A DNA stretch of 64,000 nt, taken from Pholiota molesta. Taxonomy: Eukaryota; Basidiomycota; Agaricomycetes; Agaricales; Strophariaceae. Positions 38,348 through 50,020 of the stretch are shown here, one piece after another. Within the stretch, counting starts at the first letter, position 1. The number at the start of each line of letters is the position of its first letter. Position numbers and translations under genes: made by a program. The notes beneath the pieces were generated by a model, which did no database searches, was not told the DNA's origin, and was given only the letters and a program-made list of their open reading frames with translations. The stretch covers positions 1-64,000 of the forward strand of contig JACGCK010000022.1 of assembly GCA_014925825.1 (NCBI GenBank), written 5' to 3'.

Positions 38348-39450
38348 ATGGAATTCGCATTGAAGGCTGCGAACTACTTGAATCCCGTCGCAGATGCCTT
38401 GGTGTACATTAATACCAGCAAGGTCCATCATATATGGTTTCCTTTTCCTTGGGCACCAACTTTACACGCTGCACGCGTGTCGATGATATTCCATACGAAT
38501 GCCCGTCGTTCGCCAGCAAAACTCTCATGGGGGACGCATATCGCAGGATATCTGATAATGGTACGCTAACTATCTATATTTCTCTTGAATCACGTTAATT
38601 TGAAGCGAATTAGTGCTGGGGAGGCGGCCTTCTCTCTCATTTTCTTCTAGGATTGCCCCCACCTATGTTATACTCATTTGACCCATCTATCATCTATATA
38701 TCTGTGCACCTGCTCGTGACATCTGTTTTCTATCTATTCCCCGATGTATGTGAACCCAACTGGTCTACGAAATTTTTGGAATGACTTCGCATCTAGCTGC
38801 TCTACCCTCCGATCGTTGATACAATTCTCTGGCCACTAGACGCTCTTTTACGCACCAATGCGGTCACTTCCACTCTCGGACTCCTATACCTGCCCAATGT
38901 ACATGCAGAATACCAAAACTCGGCTCTCACACACATGATAATTGGTGCCATCGCCTCCGCCGGTGGCGGGTTATCTGCGGCGACCGTCGGCGCCTGGACG
39001 CCGGATTGGTCGTTCAATACACCTCCCATATTCCGCTCAGGCGCTGGATGGTCGGGCACTCTCGACGTTTGGGGAGGCGCGCTCGTCGGTCAGTGGCCAC
39101 AGAATTCTTACCTTCGCCTAGGCTAATACTTTACAACAGCTCTCATTTATAGCAGCACCACTGGTCACCCAGCATTCTCCACCCTGCGTCGATATATCAC
39201 TCTCCTTCTTTCCTCACCTTATCTCTCTATGGCTTGGAAACCACATCCCGATTCGGACTTTCCTCCACTGAGCGCGCTCGAAGCCAAATCGCTAGCGACC
39301 GCCGTTCTAGGAATTCTCTTCGCAGTACGCGTCCTCAATACCCATTGGCTTATACCTGTAACGACGCAAGCGGCCTCTTCAACGGCATCTGCGAAAGCCC
39401 CTGTGTCAAGCGCGGGCAGCGTCAAAAAGACCAAGAAGAAAACCCAATAA
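38348..39450 (+). CDS. Multi-pass membrane protein, possibly a fungal TRIC-type cation channel
   Basis: Four exons join in phase from MEFALKAANYLNPVADALVY to a lysine-rich tail (VKKTKKKTQ). Hydrophobic segments include LSWGTHIAGYLIMCWGGGLL, SVHLLVTSVFYLFPDLLY and THMIIGAIASAGGGLSAATV, then LDVWGGALVALIY and SLATAVLGILFAVRVL, giving roughly six or seven spans over about 285 residues. The paired glycine-rich membrane segments and the LD-WGGALV text recall trimeric intracellular cation (TRIC) channels of the ER. I rate that match as tentative; a plain conserved fungal membrane protein is the alternative. The C-terminal KKxKKK cluster would fit ER residence. No frame break is seen. Confidence 0.7.
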
Positions 39451-39991
39451 ATGGTCTGAGCCATTGTTGCTCTGTTGTTCCGCAGAAGCTGTACCCACCG
39501 TGTATAGCTTTCCACGGAGAAGGTTGGAACTTGGCATACAGGACTTCCTTCCTTCCAGATCTTATAATGGACACATCGGTACTCTTTGCCTGCTGTGCGT
39601 ATTTCTATAATACTGGGATATCGGAAGGAAGGCAGCAAGACCCGATGCTCGCTTTACATATCATATTCATGTGCAAGTTCGGATCCCCATAATTTTTAAT
39701 GTATAAAGGTCCTTCGAATATCAGAGTCCTGTGAGCCTACTTCAATATCCCTGCATCGCCCCAGCTAGGGTCGCATACGCGCAACCTTGGCGCAACCAGT
39801 GCTATCACTGCTATGCTGTTCTATGTAGTGACCATTGACAGGTGTGTGATGCGCTTTTAATAATTCTTGTCGAGCAACATACAGTCCCTGCATTTACCGC
39901 GTCTTCCATCCTCTGCGGAATTTAGCGACCGTGACTCATCATTGCCTACCCATTTAAAACGCGAGACTTTCCATGTCTTCACTCAACCCTA
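39451..39991. other. Intergenic region
   Basis: A 541 bp spacer: the 3' flank of the membrane-protein gene and the promoter of vWA copy B. No gene or motif was recognised. Confidence 0.4.
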
Positions 39992-41542
39992 ATGCCTTTT
40001 TTAAAGAAACTCGTGGCCACACTGAAAGCATTCTTCAGCGCGGGCGCTGCAGATGACGCGACTCTACGCGGAAGTCCGACGACAATGGACAAAATGTACG
40101 CCGACATTAATTATATTATGCTTCCTAATAGCCCGTGCTAACCACCTATCACCGTAATCCCAGCGACATCGTCTTCGTCCAAGACACCACCGGCAGCCAA
40201 GGGCCCTACATCCAATCCGCCATCGCCGCCATCGAAAACATATGCCACACCGTATCCCAAACCGCGCACATCCCGCCCTCCCACATCCGCTTTGGCCTCG
40301 TCGCCTTCCGCGACCACCCCCCGCAGGCGACGTCCTACGTGACCAAGACGTTCGAGCTGCACGCGGACATGCGGGTGATGCAGAAGCACTTGCGGACGTT
40401 GAGTGCGGACGATGGCGGCGACGGGCCGGAGGCGGTGACGGCGGCGCTGGGCAAGGCGCTGAGGATGGAGTGGAAGGACAGCGCGGCGAAGATGGTGGTG
40501 CTGATTACGGATGCGCCCCCGCATGGGCTTGGGGAGCATGATGATGGGTTTGATAGGTCGCCCGACCGTGAGTTCAACGAAAATTTGTTTGCTATTGATT
40601 ATGAGGTTGACGGGTTCATTTGTTTGCAGAACAAGATCCTCTTCATATTGCGCGACAGATGGCTGAGCAAGGAATTACATTGGTAGGAATAGCAAGAATT
40701 ACTGTGATTCGCCCGAGCTAAGTATCATTTCCATCTTGCTCAGTTCGTCGTGGCATGCGAGCCAGACCTCAGTTGCTACATGGTACTTGCCCCTTTGAAC
40801 GACATGATATGCGGAAAAAATCTGATGGCTTTCTATAGCATGCTGTCGACTTTTACACCGCTCTCACCGAAATTACTGGGTGCGTAGCTACCTATATACT
40901 TTAGTATCGGCCTTGCTGATCAGGTCCTCTTCTTTGAAGAGGTCAAATGTTCTCATTGACAATGGCTGAAAAACTCGGCGAATATATCGCTGGAACGGCA
41001 ATTGAGACTTCGAAACGGAGAAGTTGATCCAGGAATATAAACGGAGGTCGTCGAAAATGTATACGGCCAGGCGCAGTCTATCAACAAGGTGATGGATAAC
41101 GTGCACAGCAGCTGCGGGAGAGGGACCTCAAAATCAACACTATCCACGTCGACAACATCTACAACCAATCTGCTGTGGCGCAGATCAACGCAGATACATG
41201 GAAGACTTCACGAACCATTGCCGAAGCTCGTCAGAAAGTGTCCTCAGTAATTATTCACAGCCCTTCTCTTTCAGAAAAAGATGCTGGAGCAGCTAATCAA
41301 CTTAATCAACAGGTTGATGGGCCGCGCATGCAGTCTAAGTACCTCACAGGTACGAAAGGGCCGACCGTGAAGTGTGAAAAATCTGGTGTCAGCAGCTTTC
41401 AGGTCTGCCTAATACCTTATTTACTATTAGGTTTATAAACTCACAGTTTTTGCTTGGATGTTCGCAGGCTAAGCGTATTGTTATGCAGTGCCTTATGAGG
41501 AGCTCCCATGTCACAGCTGAGGGAATGACTAAACGCGAATAA
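39992..41542 (+). CDS. von Willebrand factor A-domain protein, copy B (frame-broken)
   Basis: A paralogue of the vWA gene at 33.8-35.5 kb on the opposite strand. Exon 1 ([20 protein letters not shown]) splices to [18 protein letters not shown]. The same domain order follows: [92 protein letters not shown] and [13 protein letters not shown]. The second half ([20 protein letters not shown], then [20 protein letters not shown]) is reached only across three one-base breaks near 41008, 41041 and 41104. Upstream of the stop it lacks the Pro-rich linker of copy A. No kinase domain is present. Function unknown; a metal-ion-dependent adhesion site motif is intact. Confidence 0.75.
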
Positions 41543-41754
41543 ATGAGACCTTGATACAAATCTTTAGCATGCCACTGCCAGTGTACCCAGTGTCAATCTA
41601 ACTATACCCTAATCATTATACCACTACTACCTGCCTGCCTTTCAGGGGCTGAACTTGAATTTGAAACTTCGAAGTCATAAGTACTTTCAAGACTTGGGCC
41701 CCAAGCATGTAAGTCTAAGATACATAGCAAATGCAATCCATTACATAGCGTGGT

Positions 41755-43348
41755 CTATACAAAAACAAAGCTCGTGCGATTAGCAATATCCGTATTCCGC
41801 GCCACCAACTGCAGATTGCGGCCCCCGTCGACCCTCTGGAATACAGCCACACCGCCGTCCACATTAGCGCCCGCAATCAAGTACTCATCGCCCCCATCTG
41901 ATACCTTGCCCACGGCCATGCTCCGGATCTGCCGCAGGCCCGTGAAGACCTGCGCCTGCAGCGTGAAGTTGCCCGTAACATCGTTGTTGGTAACCTGGCA
42001 CCCGTTGTCCGCTGCGATGATCCTCTGGACCAGGCGGCGGGAGTGGAGCCGACGGCGCGTGGCGCCTGGGGCGTTACTTGCGGAGGGCGATGCAGGTGCG
42101 GATGCGGGTGCGGAGCGCTGGAAATTGAAGATGGCGATGGAGTCTCCGCGTGGGTCGAATTCGGGGCCTAAATTGCGGTTGCTCACGTAGATGAGGGGAT
42201 CGGGGAAGTTGTCTGAGGGCTCGGAGAGGATGATTTCGGCGCCGGCGAAGGAGCCGTTGATTTTGACGTCGGTCGGTACGATGGAGACGTTGGCGAGCAG
42301 GGGAAAGGTTGTGCCGTTGGGGCTGCGGGAATTTGCTGGGCTGTGAGCGTTGATGTTTTCTCGTGTACGATGAATAAAATTCCATCTGGAAGCCACATTC
42401 AATCAGTATTCGAGGAGTATTTCATTGTTGCAGTTACTCCGAAGTTACTCACCTCGAATAGCCATATGGCGTGGGCCACTTCCGGGGTCGATATCAATCT
42501 GACCTTGTACGCTAAAGGCGCCAGGCGTGCCGTCGTTCACCAAACGCCAAATCTTGTCTGCACCCTGCGCTTACACATAAGGCTCCGCCAGACAAAAAAA
42601 AGTGCCGGAAAACGTACCAGATCGGAAACAAACACTTCTCCGTTATGCTCCAGCGACATATGTGGGTTGGAGGGGCCCCCATTGACCGGGATGTTGACGA
42701 CCGGCGTGCCTTTCAGAAATGCAGAGGGTCATTGGGCACAGTGGCAACGAAATCACAATTGGGTGAGCCAAACTGGGATTCGCATTCCAATATTTAGCGG
42801 TGTCTGCAAGACATTCAGATGGCCACTCACGTTCATAGCAGAGACTTCGCCTGTTGACAGAGGGTTGGTGAAGGTAGGTCCTGAGCCACCCGTTGCAACC
42901 GTGTCGACCAGCGTCAGGCCACCATCCGCGTCTACCAAAAACGACTGCAGATTCCCGATCGGCGAAATTTCGTTCGTGGCACTATGTTTCGCGTTAACTT
43001 TGCTTCATTTCATATAGCCACGACTCACTATAGGATACTCGAGTTCTGCAGATGCGATGCAATCCATGACGGACTGTCGCCTGTCGTCGTCTGCTTTGTG
43101 AGCGTCAAAGATGACGTGTTTGTGTTGAAAACGTAAGTTGCAATGAATGTGGAGAAGCCGCCAGCAAGGATAGTAAAGGCCACCATGGTTGCGTTGAAGC
43201 TTGGAGTCGTGAGCGCTACAGAACAAGGGTTGGAACTAGAGAACGGGGGAAGGGGCACTGGGCCTAAAGGATGAAATGGAAAAGAGAAGGTTGGGGAAAG
43301 AAGAAACAAGCAACAAACTGTGCAACTATTTAATACAAGGGTGGCCAC
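41755..43348 (-). CDS. Lactonase, seven-bladed beta-propeller family (6-phosphogluconolactonase-like)
   Basis: The start at 43348 gives a hydrophobic leader (MATLVLNSCTVCCLFLLSP), suggesting secretion. An internal Met just before FTILAGGFSTFIATYVF is the alternative start for a cytosolic form. The propeller text includes LQSFLVDADGGLTLVDTVAT, NPLSTGEVSAMN, NPHMSLEHNGEVFVSDLGAD, KIWRLVNDGTPGAF and GPRHMAIRDGILFIVHE. LIYVSNRNLGPEFDPRGDSI, LRQIRSMAVGKVSDGGDEYL and GANVDGGVAVFQRVDGG complete it, matching the lactonase/YbhE-like order. A one-base break lies near 42715, between DPLHF and KGTPVVNIPV. Known relatives hydrolyse lactones, such as 6-phosphogluconolactone in bacteria or cyclised muconates in fungi. 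The substrate here is unknown. Confidence 0.82.
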
Positions 43349-43917
43349 TCAGGCCACACAGGCGTACATTGAGATCGAGATCATCATAATGATGGGATAA
43401 CAATAATCGGCTGCATTGGTTGCGTTTAGATTTGTGCTCAAGGCGTCGTTGAAGTTGAGACTGCTGAGTATAAGTACATATACGTTGTGGGTGCTCAATC
43501 CAATGACAGGGAGACGACAATGAACGAGCTAGCTGCTTATACGTTGGCCAGCCAGAGCAGTGGTGGTGGTAGCGGATCAAAATGAGTTGGCAAGTCACCG
43601 GTGCCCTCACTCGTCATTTTTGATTAAACACCGCCAATACTTATTTGGTTGGTAGAGAGAAGGCACTCTGAAAAGCCAAACTTGGTAGGTTTTAATTCGT
43701 CGTAGTACCAGAAAAATCAGTAGTAACGATGCTTGAGCGATAGTTGATCGACTCATCATCAACGTTGATATCATATCGGAGTCCTAAAGCAGACTATGCT
43801 TGAGCTACCACTGCTCTTGTTTGATACGGAATTGCTAATTACTGCTAATTATCACTGACACAAATGTTTGAATCTGCTGCACCAGTCCTTGTCAAAAACC
43901 CAGCCGAATCTTTGGCT
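43349..43917. other. Intergenic region
   Basis: A 569 bp stretch upstream of the lactonase and downstream of a small secreted protein gene. No gene was recognised. Confidence 0.4.
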
Positions 43918-44330
43918 TCAGAGCGCTGTTAAATTTCCAGGAAGGTTATTAGCGGCACTGCTAACATCTCCGACGGATACAGCACCATCTGATGCACCAG
44001 CTTTGTCGCCTCCCGAAGGGTCCGGGATGACAGCCTCAAGTTCTCCTAACAAATCGCCGAGGATAGGCGAGAGAATCCCGCTGGTGGACGTAGGCATTAG
44101 TGAAACGAATCGACAGGACAATTGCTGAGGGAAACGTAGTGTACGCACCCTAATAACCCATCTAAGGCTTGTCTAGCAACGAATGCCGAACCCGAAGGGA
44201 GGTTGCCTCCGACGAAGGAGTCGACCGACGTTGCTCGGCGAAGACTCTGGCCGACAGGCGAGGCTTCCGCGGTGTTCTTGGAGAAGACCAACGAAAGAGC
44301 GACGACGACGAGGGTGATGAAGACCTTCAT
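43918..44330 (-). CDS. Small secreted protein without cysteines
   Basis: Two exons join in phase (LDGLLG, then GILSPILGDLLGELEAVIPD) to give about 115 residues. The N-terminus MKVFITLVVVALSLVFSKNT is a signal peptide with a likely AEA-S cleavage site. The mature chain (SPVGQSLRRATSVDSFVGGN ... SGGDKAGASDGAVSVGDVSS) is Gly/Ala/Ser/Asp-rich, has no cysteine, and ends NNLPGNLTAL with one N-glycosylation site. A TATATAAA on the minus strand lies about 135 bases upstream (near 44464-44471). No family is recognised. An exported low-complexity or effector-like protein is possible. Confidence 0.65.
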
Positions 44331-45693
44331 CTAAAAAAATTCCGACAATATATGAGGATTATGGACATAAAAATGGGTGGGCAGCATACTTTGAATGTGA
44401 ATCACAGTAGGAGGCTTCAAGCTTCAGTGGGTGGCTGGACATTGAAGACGATCTGCATGTCAATTTATATAAGATAGCAAGAGGAGACAGAAATTAGCAT
44501 ATGGGCTAATGCCATCTGCAGCACGGGCACTAACACATAGTTGAGTTTACGATTCGGGGCAAGCACGCGCTAATACACCGCTATGCGTAAGGACTTAGAA
44601 GGACCATCATGCAGCCCTAATACGCTATTGCGCATGTTACTGTAGTCCAACTTACTGTCTGCTCCAACCCACTTCAGCTTTTTGTCATTGATGTGTTGCT
44701 CTTAGTAACTTCATCGCGGCTGCGTGGCAGGACGTATGGGAGGGCCTTTTGCATGCAACGTGAAACGAAGGCTGTATCACAGAGCGGGCGGCGTCCAATG
44801 TATGAATATCGTCTGTACGCGAGAAAAATATTAATGAGCATAAAGTGTGTAGTAGGAGTGTTGTTGTTAACCGTCCGAGCTCCGAGCTCCGGGTCGAGAT
44901 GATCGCGACGACAGGGTGCATTTGACATCGATAGCCAGTGAGTCCAGAGGAATAAGGACGTCAACGTTGAACGAAATGATTTCATTACTCGAATACCGAC
45001 TCCTTCTAGTCGCTGGGCAATTGCTCATACCGAGACCATTATAGTTGTCCCTGTGGATCCCTATCGCAAGTCAAGGGACTAGGAAAACTCAACCCTTATC
45101 CCAATAAGCTTGACTGCCTGCGCGTTAGCCTTTCTCTTCGCCCGCGCAATCATGCCCGAGTCCAAAGCTATACAAGGAAAGGCCATTCCAAGGCTGGAGG
45201 GGCGGGTCGGCATCTGCATGTAAGTCAACCTTACGGTTTCGCGATTCCAGATCTGCCTACAAATGAAATTCTGGCGCACGCCGCGAAGCTGGGCGAAATA
45301 TTGCAGGCAACCGCTTCGTGTCTCTGTCGACCTGATCGCCCGGGTCAAAAACCACAGAAGCAGGTTCACTTGTAAGGCGAGGGGGAGGCTCGAGCCTATA
45401 TATGTATGGAAACTTGAAGGGGTCCATTGTACGATCATGTTTCTTCCGCCATCCAAGAATGAGATACCTGACATGCGCCGCGAGGGTCGGCGAAGTGCTG
45501 CAGGTCGTTATAATGAGAGGTCCATCGGTTCAAGATTGAAATAGGTCTCATAGCGACACCAAGAGACGAGGAGAAACGTGATTGCGAGCTGCTAACAGCA
45601 ATATCACAATTGGCGACATCTAAGCAACATCTTCAGTGAGCCAAAGGGTATTTATTCTGTTGTCATCGAAGTAAAGAAGAGTTCTCGCGTACA
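44331..45693. other. Intergenic region with weak open frames
   Basis: No gene can be supported. A 131-codon minus-strand open frame (45079-45474) ends in a basic helix-like segment (ARAKRKANAQAVKLIGIRV) and has an AG acceptor before an internal Met, so it could hold a terminal exon of an unrecognised gene. Nothing else has a motif. Confidence 0.3.
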
Positions 45694-46285
45694 TCATGGC
45701 CATGCACTCTTCGCCCAGTCGAGGATATCATCACACATGGGCTGGCGCTTTATCGGGACACGAATAATCTTTTTCTTCCCATAAGGAGACCTACAACAAC
45801 TCCCTGGCTTCGGAACCGATGCGGGGCCAGCATAGAGTGGGTCAATAGTGATGGGTTTGAGGATGTCCAGCACTCGGACAACTAGTGTCGGTCCGAGTTT
45901 TGCGTGCTCCGGAAGATCAGATATGCGCGAACCGCTGCGCGCTATCGCAAATCCCGAAACGCACAGCCGCGCGTAGTTCTGGCTCGTTTGTGGTAGTAAA
46001 AGAACCCTTTTGCATTCTGGGGAAAGGGTATTTTTTACGATGGGGTGGCATGGCGGCAAGTCTTCAGACGCATAATTTAGCACCATGGGTTTGTCGAAGA
46101 GAGGGTGCACGGTTGGATAGGTGATTCCTGACAGGTCAAATATATGTTGGCCCTCTGTTGCCAGTCGTTCGGGATGCAGAGTACGAAGAATGACAGCTTC
46201 ATGGACAGTTTTTTCGCGTGTCTTCTTTGGGAAAGCTTGCAGCGGAATACATATTAAATTGTGGTATAGTTTACTGCTTTATGAA
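45694..46285 (-). CDS. Hypothetical protein (long open frame, 5' end undefined)
   Basis: The minus strand is open for about 195 codons from 46285 to the stop at 45694-45696. It reads like real protein: LYHNLICIPLQAFPKKTREK, then AVILRTLHPERLATEGQHIF, HPLFDKPMVLNYASEDLPPC, ECKRVLLLPQTSQNYARLC, PTLVVRVLDILKPI and CDDILDWAKSAWP at the end. The only in-frame ATG is internal (MVLNY), so an upstream exon is needed; I could not place it. The open length is unusual for the local AT content and supports coding. I know no family with this text. Confidence 0.45.
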
Positions 46286-47851
46286 GGAACACACCGAGTA
46301 ACTCCTCTCGCCCAAGCTATGTCGGACGTGTTTGCCTAGTACAGGTCCCCATGGAGCCAGGAGTTGGGAGTATCGACTGCGAAGTTGGCTTAGAATACGA
46401 GAGCCTGCGAGAGCATCGTGCTAGCGCGTTGAACATAGTCTCTAGAGTTTCAAAACCAAACTGAGATTATTCATTTTGCGATAAAATTGTCAGTAAAAGT
46501 TGGGCATTGACGACAGAGTAACATACATAGTTTCACGCCACGCAACCCAATTAGATACGCGTCTTATTGGTCCAAGAAGGATTCGATGCTAACGATGCAG
46601 GACCCAGGCATTGTACCCACAGAAAACCGCGTCGAGAGATTCGAGATGCCTGGTCAGTGGCTCAGTCAGTGCAAAGCTATGCAAAGGTGTCGGTGACACC
46701 GCTGCGTGATCCCATCACGTCAGTGTCACTATCACTGGTCCGCCGTGCAGTGCTCTCTCAGATCTCATCATGAGCAGATGAAAAATCAAGCCCTCCTTAT
46801 GCAAAGATCTCCCCCAAAACCAATACAGTGGTGAAACCCTTGTGCCATTCACCGGAGTTCAAGCAATACAGTTACTGACACGGGCGCACAGCGCGCCCGT
46901 CGCGCCGTTAAGCGCCGAGCGTCACTTTCTTTATCACGTGCACCAAGTTCGATGATTCACAGGATGGTCCGTGCGCATTTGGCGGAGATATATAAACCTG
47001 GCCCCGACGATTGGAAACCTCACCACTCTGGCCTTTTGGCTTAGATCAAGTGTAGTATCTGTTCTTAATAGTTTAACCACTATTATGGAGGCACCGCCTC
47101 CATTTCTGGTTATCTTATTTTTGCCGCCCCAGTTCCTTGGGCTCTGCTTGCACCCCTTGGGCGCGATGACCTTGCCGCTGCACTACTGGCTTGCGTCGTC
47201 GGGGGATCCTCTTTTCGAGGTCCTTTTGTCTTTGCTGAATACTTGAGCGCACATCAATCGATGTGCACGTCGAATTCAGCAAACACGAATGCCTTGGAAG
47301 GGATACAATTTCCTTTCTCCTGTTCCTATTTTAGTGACCACAATGTTTGCTGTATGTACTGTGTAACTTCAATGCATTGACAGGAATGGTTATGTATGTT
47401 TCCTGTGTATGTTTTCTTAGCAGGAAAGGTTGTTACCTTGGGTTACCAGTGTTAGAAGTTCCAGTATCGCCTTTTTTAGGGTTTCCAGAAGTTTCTGGGA
47501 AACCCAGGTAAACAGGTACATTGCCCAAGGAGCCTTGTAACAGTCATTGCTCCAGCCAAATTGTAGACGTCGTGATATCTGAATGTTCTCGAAAACACTA
47601 GTGGGTGCGCTGCTTGGCCTATTCCTCTCAGGCTCTCCTCTTTTGGCTACTTGACATCCATTGACTCACCCTTACAAATCCACAGTCAATATATCTTGAC
47701 TCGTCCTCGCCTTGCTTCTAGCCTCATCTCTCTTCTGGCTCTTCGAGTCATCGACCCTCTCCTAGAAGCTGTATTTCCCAATTCGCAGCGTCCCTATCTT
47801 ATCTAGCGAGCTTTTCGAACAGGAGCAGAGCAATCGACGATCGTGTAAGGT
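46286..47851. other. Intergenic region before the RING gene
   Basis: Contains a GC-rich patch (46889-46925), a plus-strand 91-codon open frame (46971-47246) of hydrophobic text without a family, and the promoter of the RING-finger gene. A strong hairpin at 47479-47505 is listed separately. No RNA gene was recognised. Confidence 0.35.
47479..47505. repeat. Perfect-stem inverted repeat (hairpin)
   Basis: GGGTTTCCAGA (47479-47489) faces TCTGGGAAACCC (47494-47505) across a four-base loop. The stem is 11 base pairs with a single bulged C. It lies about 350 bases before the RING-finger start. It could be a protein-binding palindrome, an RNA hairpin in a long leader, or chance. Confidence 0.5.
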
Positions 47852-50020
47852 ATGGCCGCAGCCATGCAAACACATTTAAGCGCCGGTGGAGCTTCTTGCC
47901 AAATCTGCTTCGAACCCTTCGGACCCTTAGAAGATTTATCGGCGCCGTTCATAATTTCATGCGGACATGTATTTTGCGTCGGGTATGTGCATTGGCGATT
48001 TCTATCATAACTATTTCAATTTGGGCGCCCAGTTACTTATCAAACCTTCCGTTAAGGTGCCTGAGCAATACTGGGCCTTCTTGTCCACTCTGCGGGTCAC
48101 CTACGATCGGTCCTCGTATGTTCGATTGCTTAGTCTCAGGACGACTGTACCTCGTCGACCTCGAAGGTCTTATGATTCCGAGGTAATAGGATGCAGACTT
48201 CGGAGCGACTTCGTGCGGGTCAGTAGTCTGACCAGTGTCATACAACTCCGGAGTTTGCACAGCGAAGCCCGCTACTTCTTGAATTTGCAGCCTCGGAACC
48301 GTGTGAGTCATTATCTACATGATTTCATCATTGATACCTATTCCCTTCCCCTACTTCTAGTTCAATGACCTGGAAACAAACGACCGCCTATTACAATGTC
48401 TACTGGAAACAAAAGAAACACTGCAACACAGAGCTCTATGATGAACACATTCGTCGAGCAGATTCATCATCTGAGCGCTGAGAAGATAGACCTCTCTTTG
48501 CAACTTGGCGAGATGGAAAGACGGCACGCGAGCGAGAGGGCCTACATCAGAAATCATGTTTCTGACATTTTGAGGCGAGATCCGTGAGTGTTCATTCCTT
48601 TTCACCTGTGTTATCTTTCCGATGGATCTTCTATTTAGAGATGTAAATTTCCATATCATTCGACAAACCATAAGGCCTAGATACTGATTGAATTGTTTGA
48701 TTTATAGTTCAATTGTTATCCGAGGAGGTTCTCCAATTCCAAACCGACATGAACGATCTCCGAGAATCTGTGCATACCTTGCGTGTGCAAAATGGCGTAG
48801 AGACCCCAACTACACCTGCTGTCCTCCGACAGCCAACGCCGGAATTCGCCCTCGCATACGGGTGTACCCCGCATCGAGGTCTCCAAGTCCAGTGCCATCG
48901 GCCATCGAGAGCGCCTACGAGTCGCTGAGCCCGCTCTCCATGAGCGCCATCGGCGACGACTTCGGCACTGGTGAACCGCAGGTATACAGCGACAATTTAG
49001 ACATCCCTCCCCGGACTGGTACCAGGTCGAGCAGCAGCGACGCCGCCCGCGAAAGGCAAGCGGTGTTCGCCCAGATACGGAGGAGGTCCCGCCTTCAATA
49101 TTCGAGTGCGCCTAACCTGCGCTCGCTCTCCGAAAATCCTGGTCTGACGAGCAGCGAGTCGCGCGAGCAGGATGGGGAGAGTTCGTCGTTGTATTCGTCG
49201 GAGCGTGATGAAGGAGACACGCCTTATTATTCGCCGCTTGCCAGCATGGATGACAGCCTCATTTCGCAGGCTTTAGCGCCTCGGAAATGGATACGGTTGA
49301 GCTCTCCGAATCCATCGCTGAAATTTCAGAGGGGCAGTTCCCGAGACGCCTTCTATCCAATCCATAGACGAACATCTCGACCACGCTGACAACACAAGTG
49401 CTCCGATATCCACAATCTCAACGCCGTCCCTGCCCCTTCTGCAAACACCCCCTGGCCTTCGCTTCCAAGCAGATCTCGACTCCCGGCTGAACAATCAGCT
49501 CCACCTGTCCGCCGCCGCCTCACAACCGCGCCTGATCTCAGAGCAAGGCATTCCTCTCCCTCTCCCGCCCAGACTGCGCCGCCCGCACAGTCTGGCGCCG
49601 AGTCTGAACGTCCGCGCCCTCACCGAGCTCCTGCAAGATCTTGTCGGCAGAGCGCCCGATCGTCATGGCCACTATCCTTCTAATGCGGGCGGGTCCCACT
49701 CCGGTGGCGGAAGTGGTGTGCAGGTGCAGGGCGCGGGCTTGTTCTCGGATGTGCGCACGGGGTTGGAGGTGATCGGACGGGTATTCATGCAGCTCGCGGC
49801 GAATGGTGTGCATGTTGTACCAACTTCGGCTTTGGTGGAGGCGACGCAGGCTAGGACTGCCTCGACGCTGCTTGCGGGCGCTGGGGCTGCGCCGGCGGAG
49901 TCGCCCTCTGTTTCTGCGCTGGATGCGCTTGGGGGTGTGGCGGTGCCTTTGCCAGTGCGAGCTACCTTGCTGCCTCCTTTAGATGATGGGTTACATTATG
50001 AGCAGACGGACGCTTGTTGA
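47852..50020 (+). CDS. RING-finger protein (putative E3 ubiquitin ligase)
   Basis: The start at 47852 gives MAAAMQTHLSAGGASCQICF and a C3HC4 RING: CQIC, then ISCGHVFCVGCL across an intron, then CPLCGSP. A coiled-coil region follows (FNDLETNDRLLQCLLETKET; MNTFVEQIHHLSAEKIDLSL; LLSEEVLQFQTDMNDLRESV). A long Ser/Pro/Arg-rich disordered region comes next (SRSPSPVPSAIESAYESLSP). The C-terminal segment reads LNVRALTELLQDLVGRAPD, then GLEVIGRVFMQLAANGVHVV, and ends DDGLHYEQTDAC. Frame changes are needed near 48175, 48435, 48850 and 49330. These parts follow one another without stops of another gene between them, so I treat them as one gene. RING proteins of this build usually promote ubiquitin transfer; the target is unknown. 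Confidence 0.72.

Noticed and set aside
40138..40577. Minus-strand open frames, His/Arg-rich
   Set aside because: Antisense to vWA copy B, which has conserved domain blocks on the plus strand.
45079..45474. 131-codon minus-strand open frame
   Set aside because: No motif, no clear start or partner exon; kept only as a note in the intergenic entry.
46971..47246. Hydrophobic 91-codon plus-strand open frame
   Set aside because: Leu/Pro-rich with no family, splice context or promoter evidence; likely chance.
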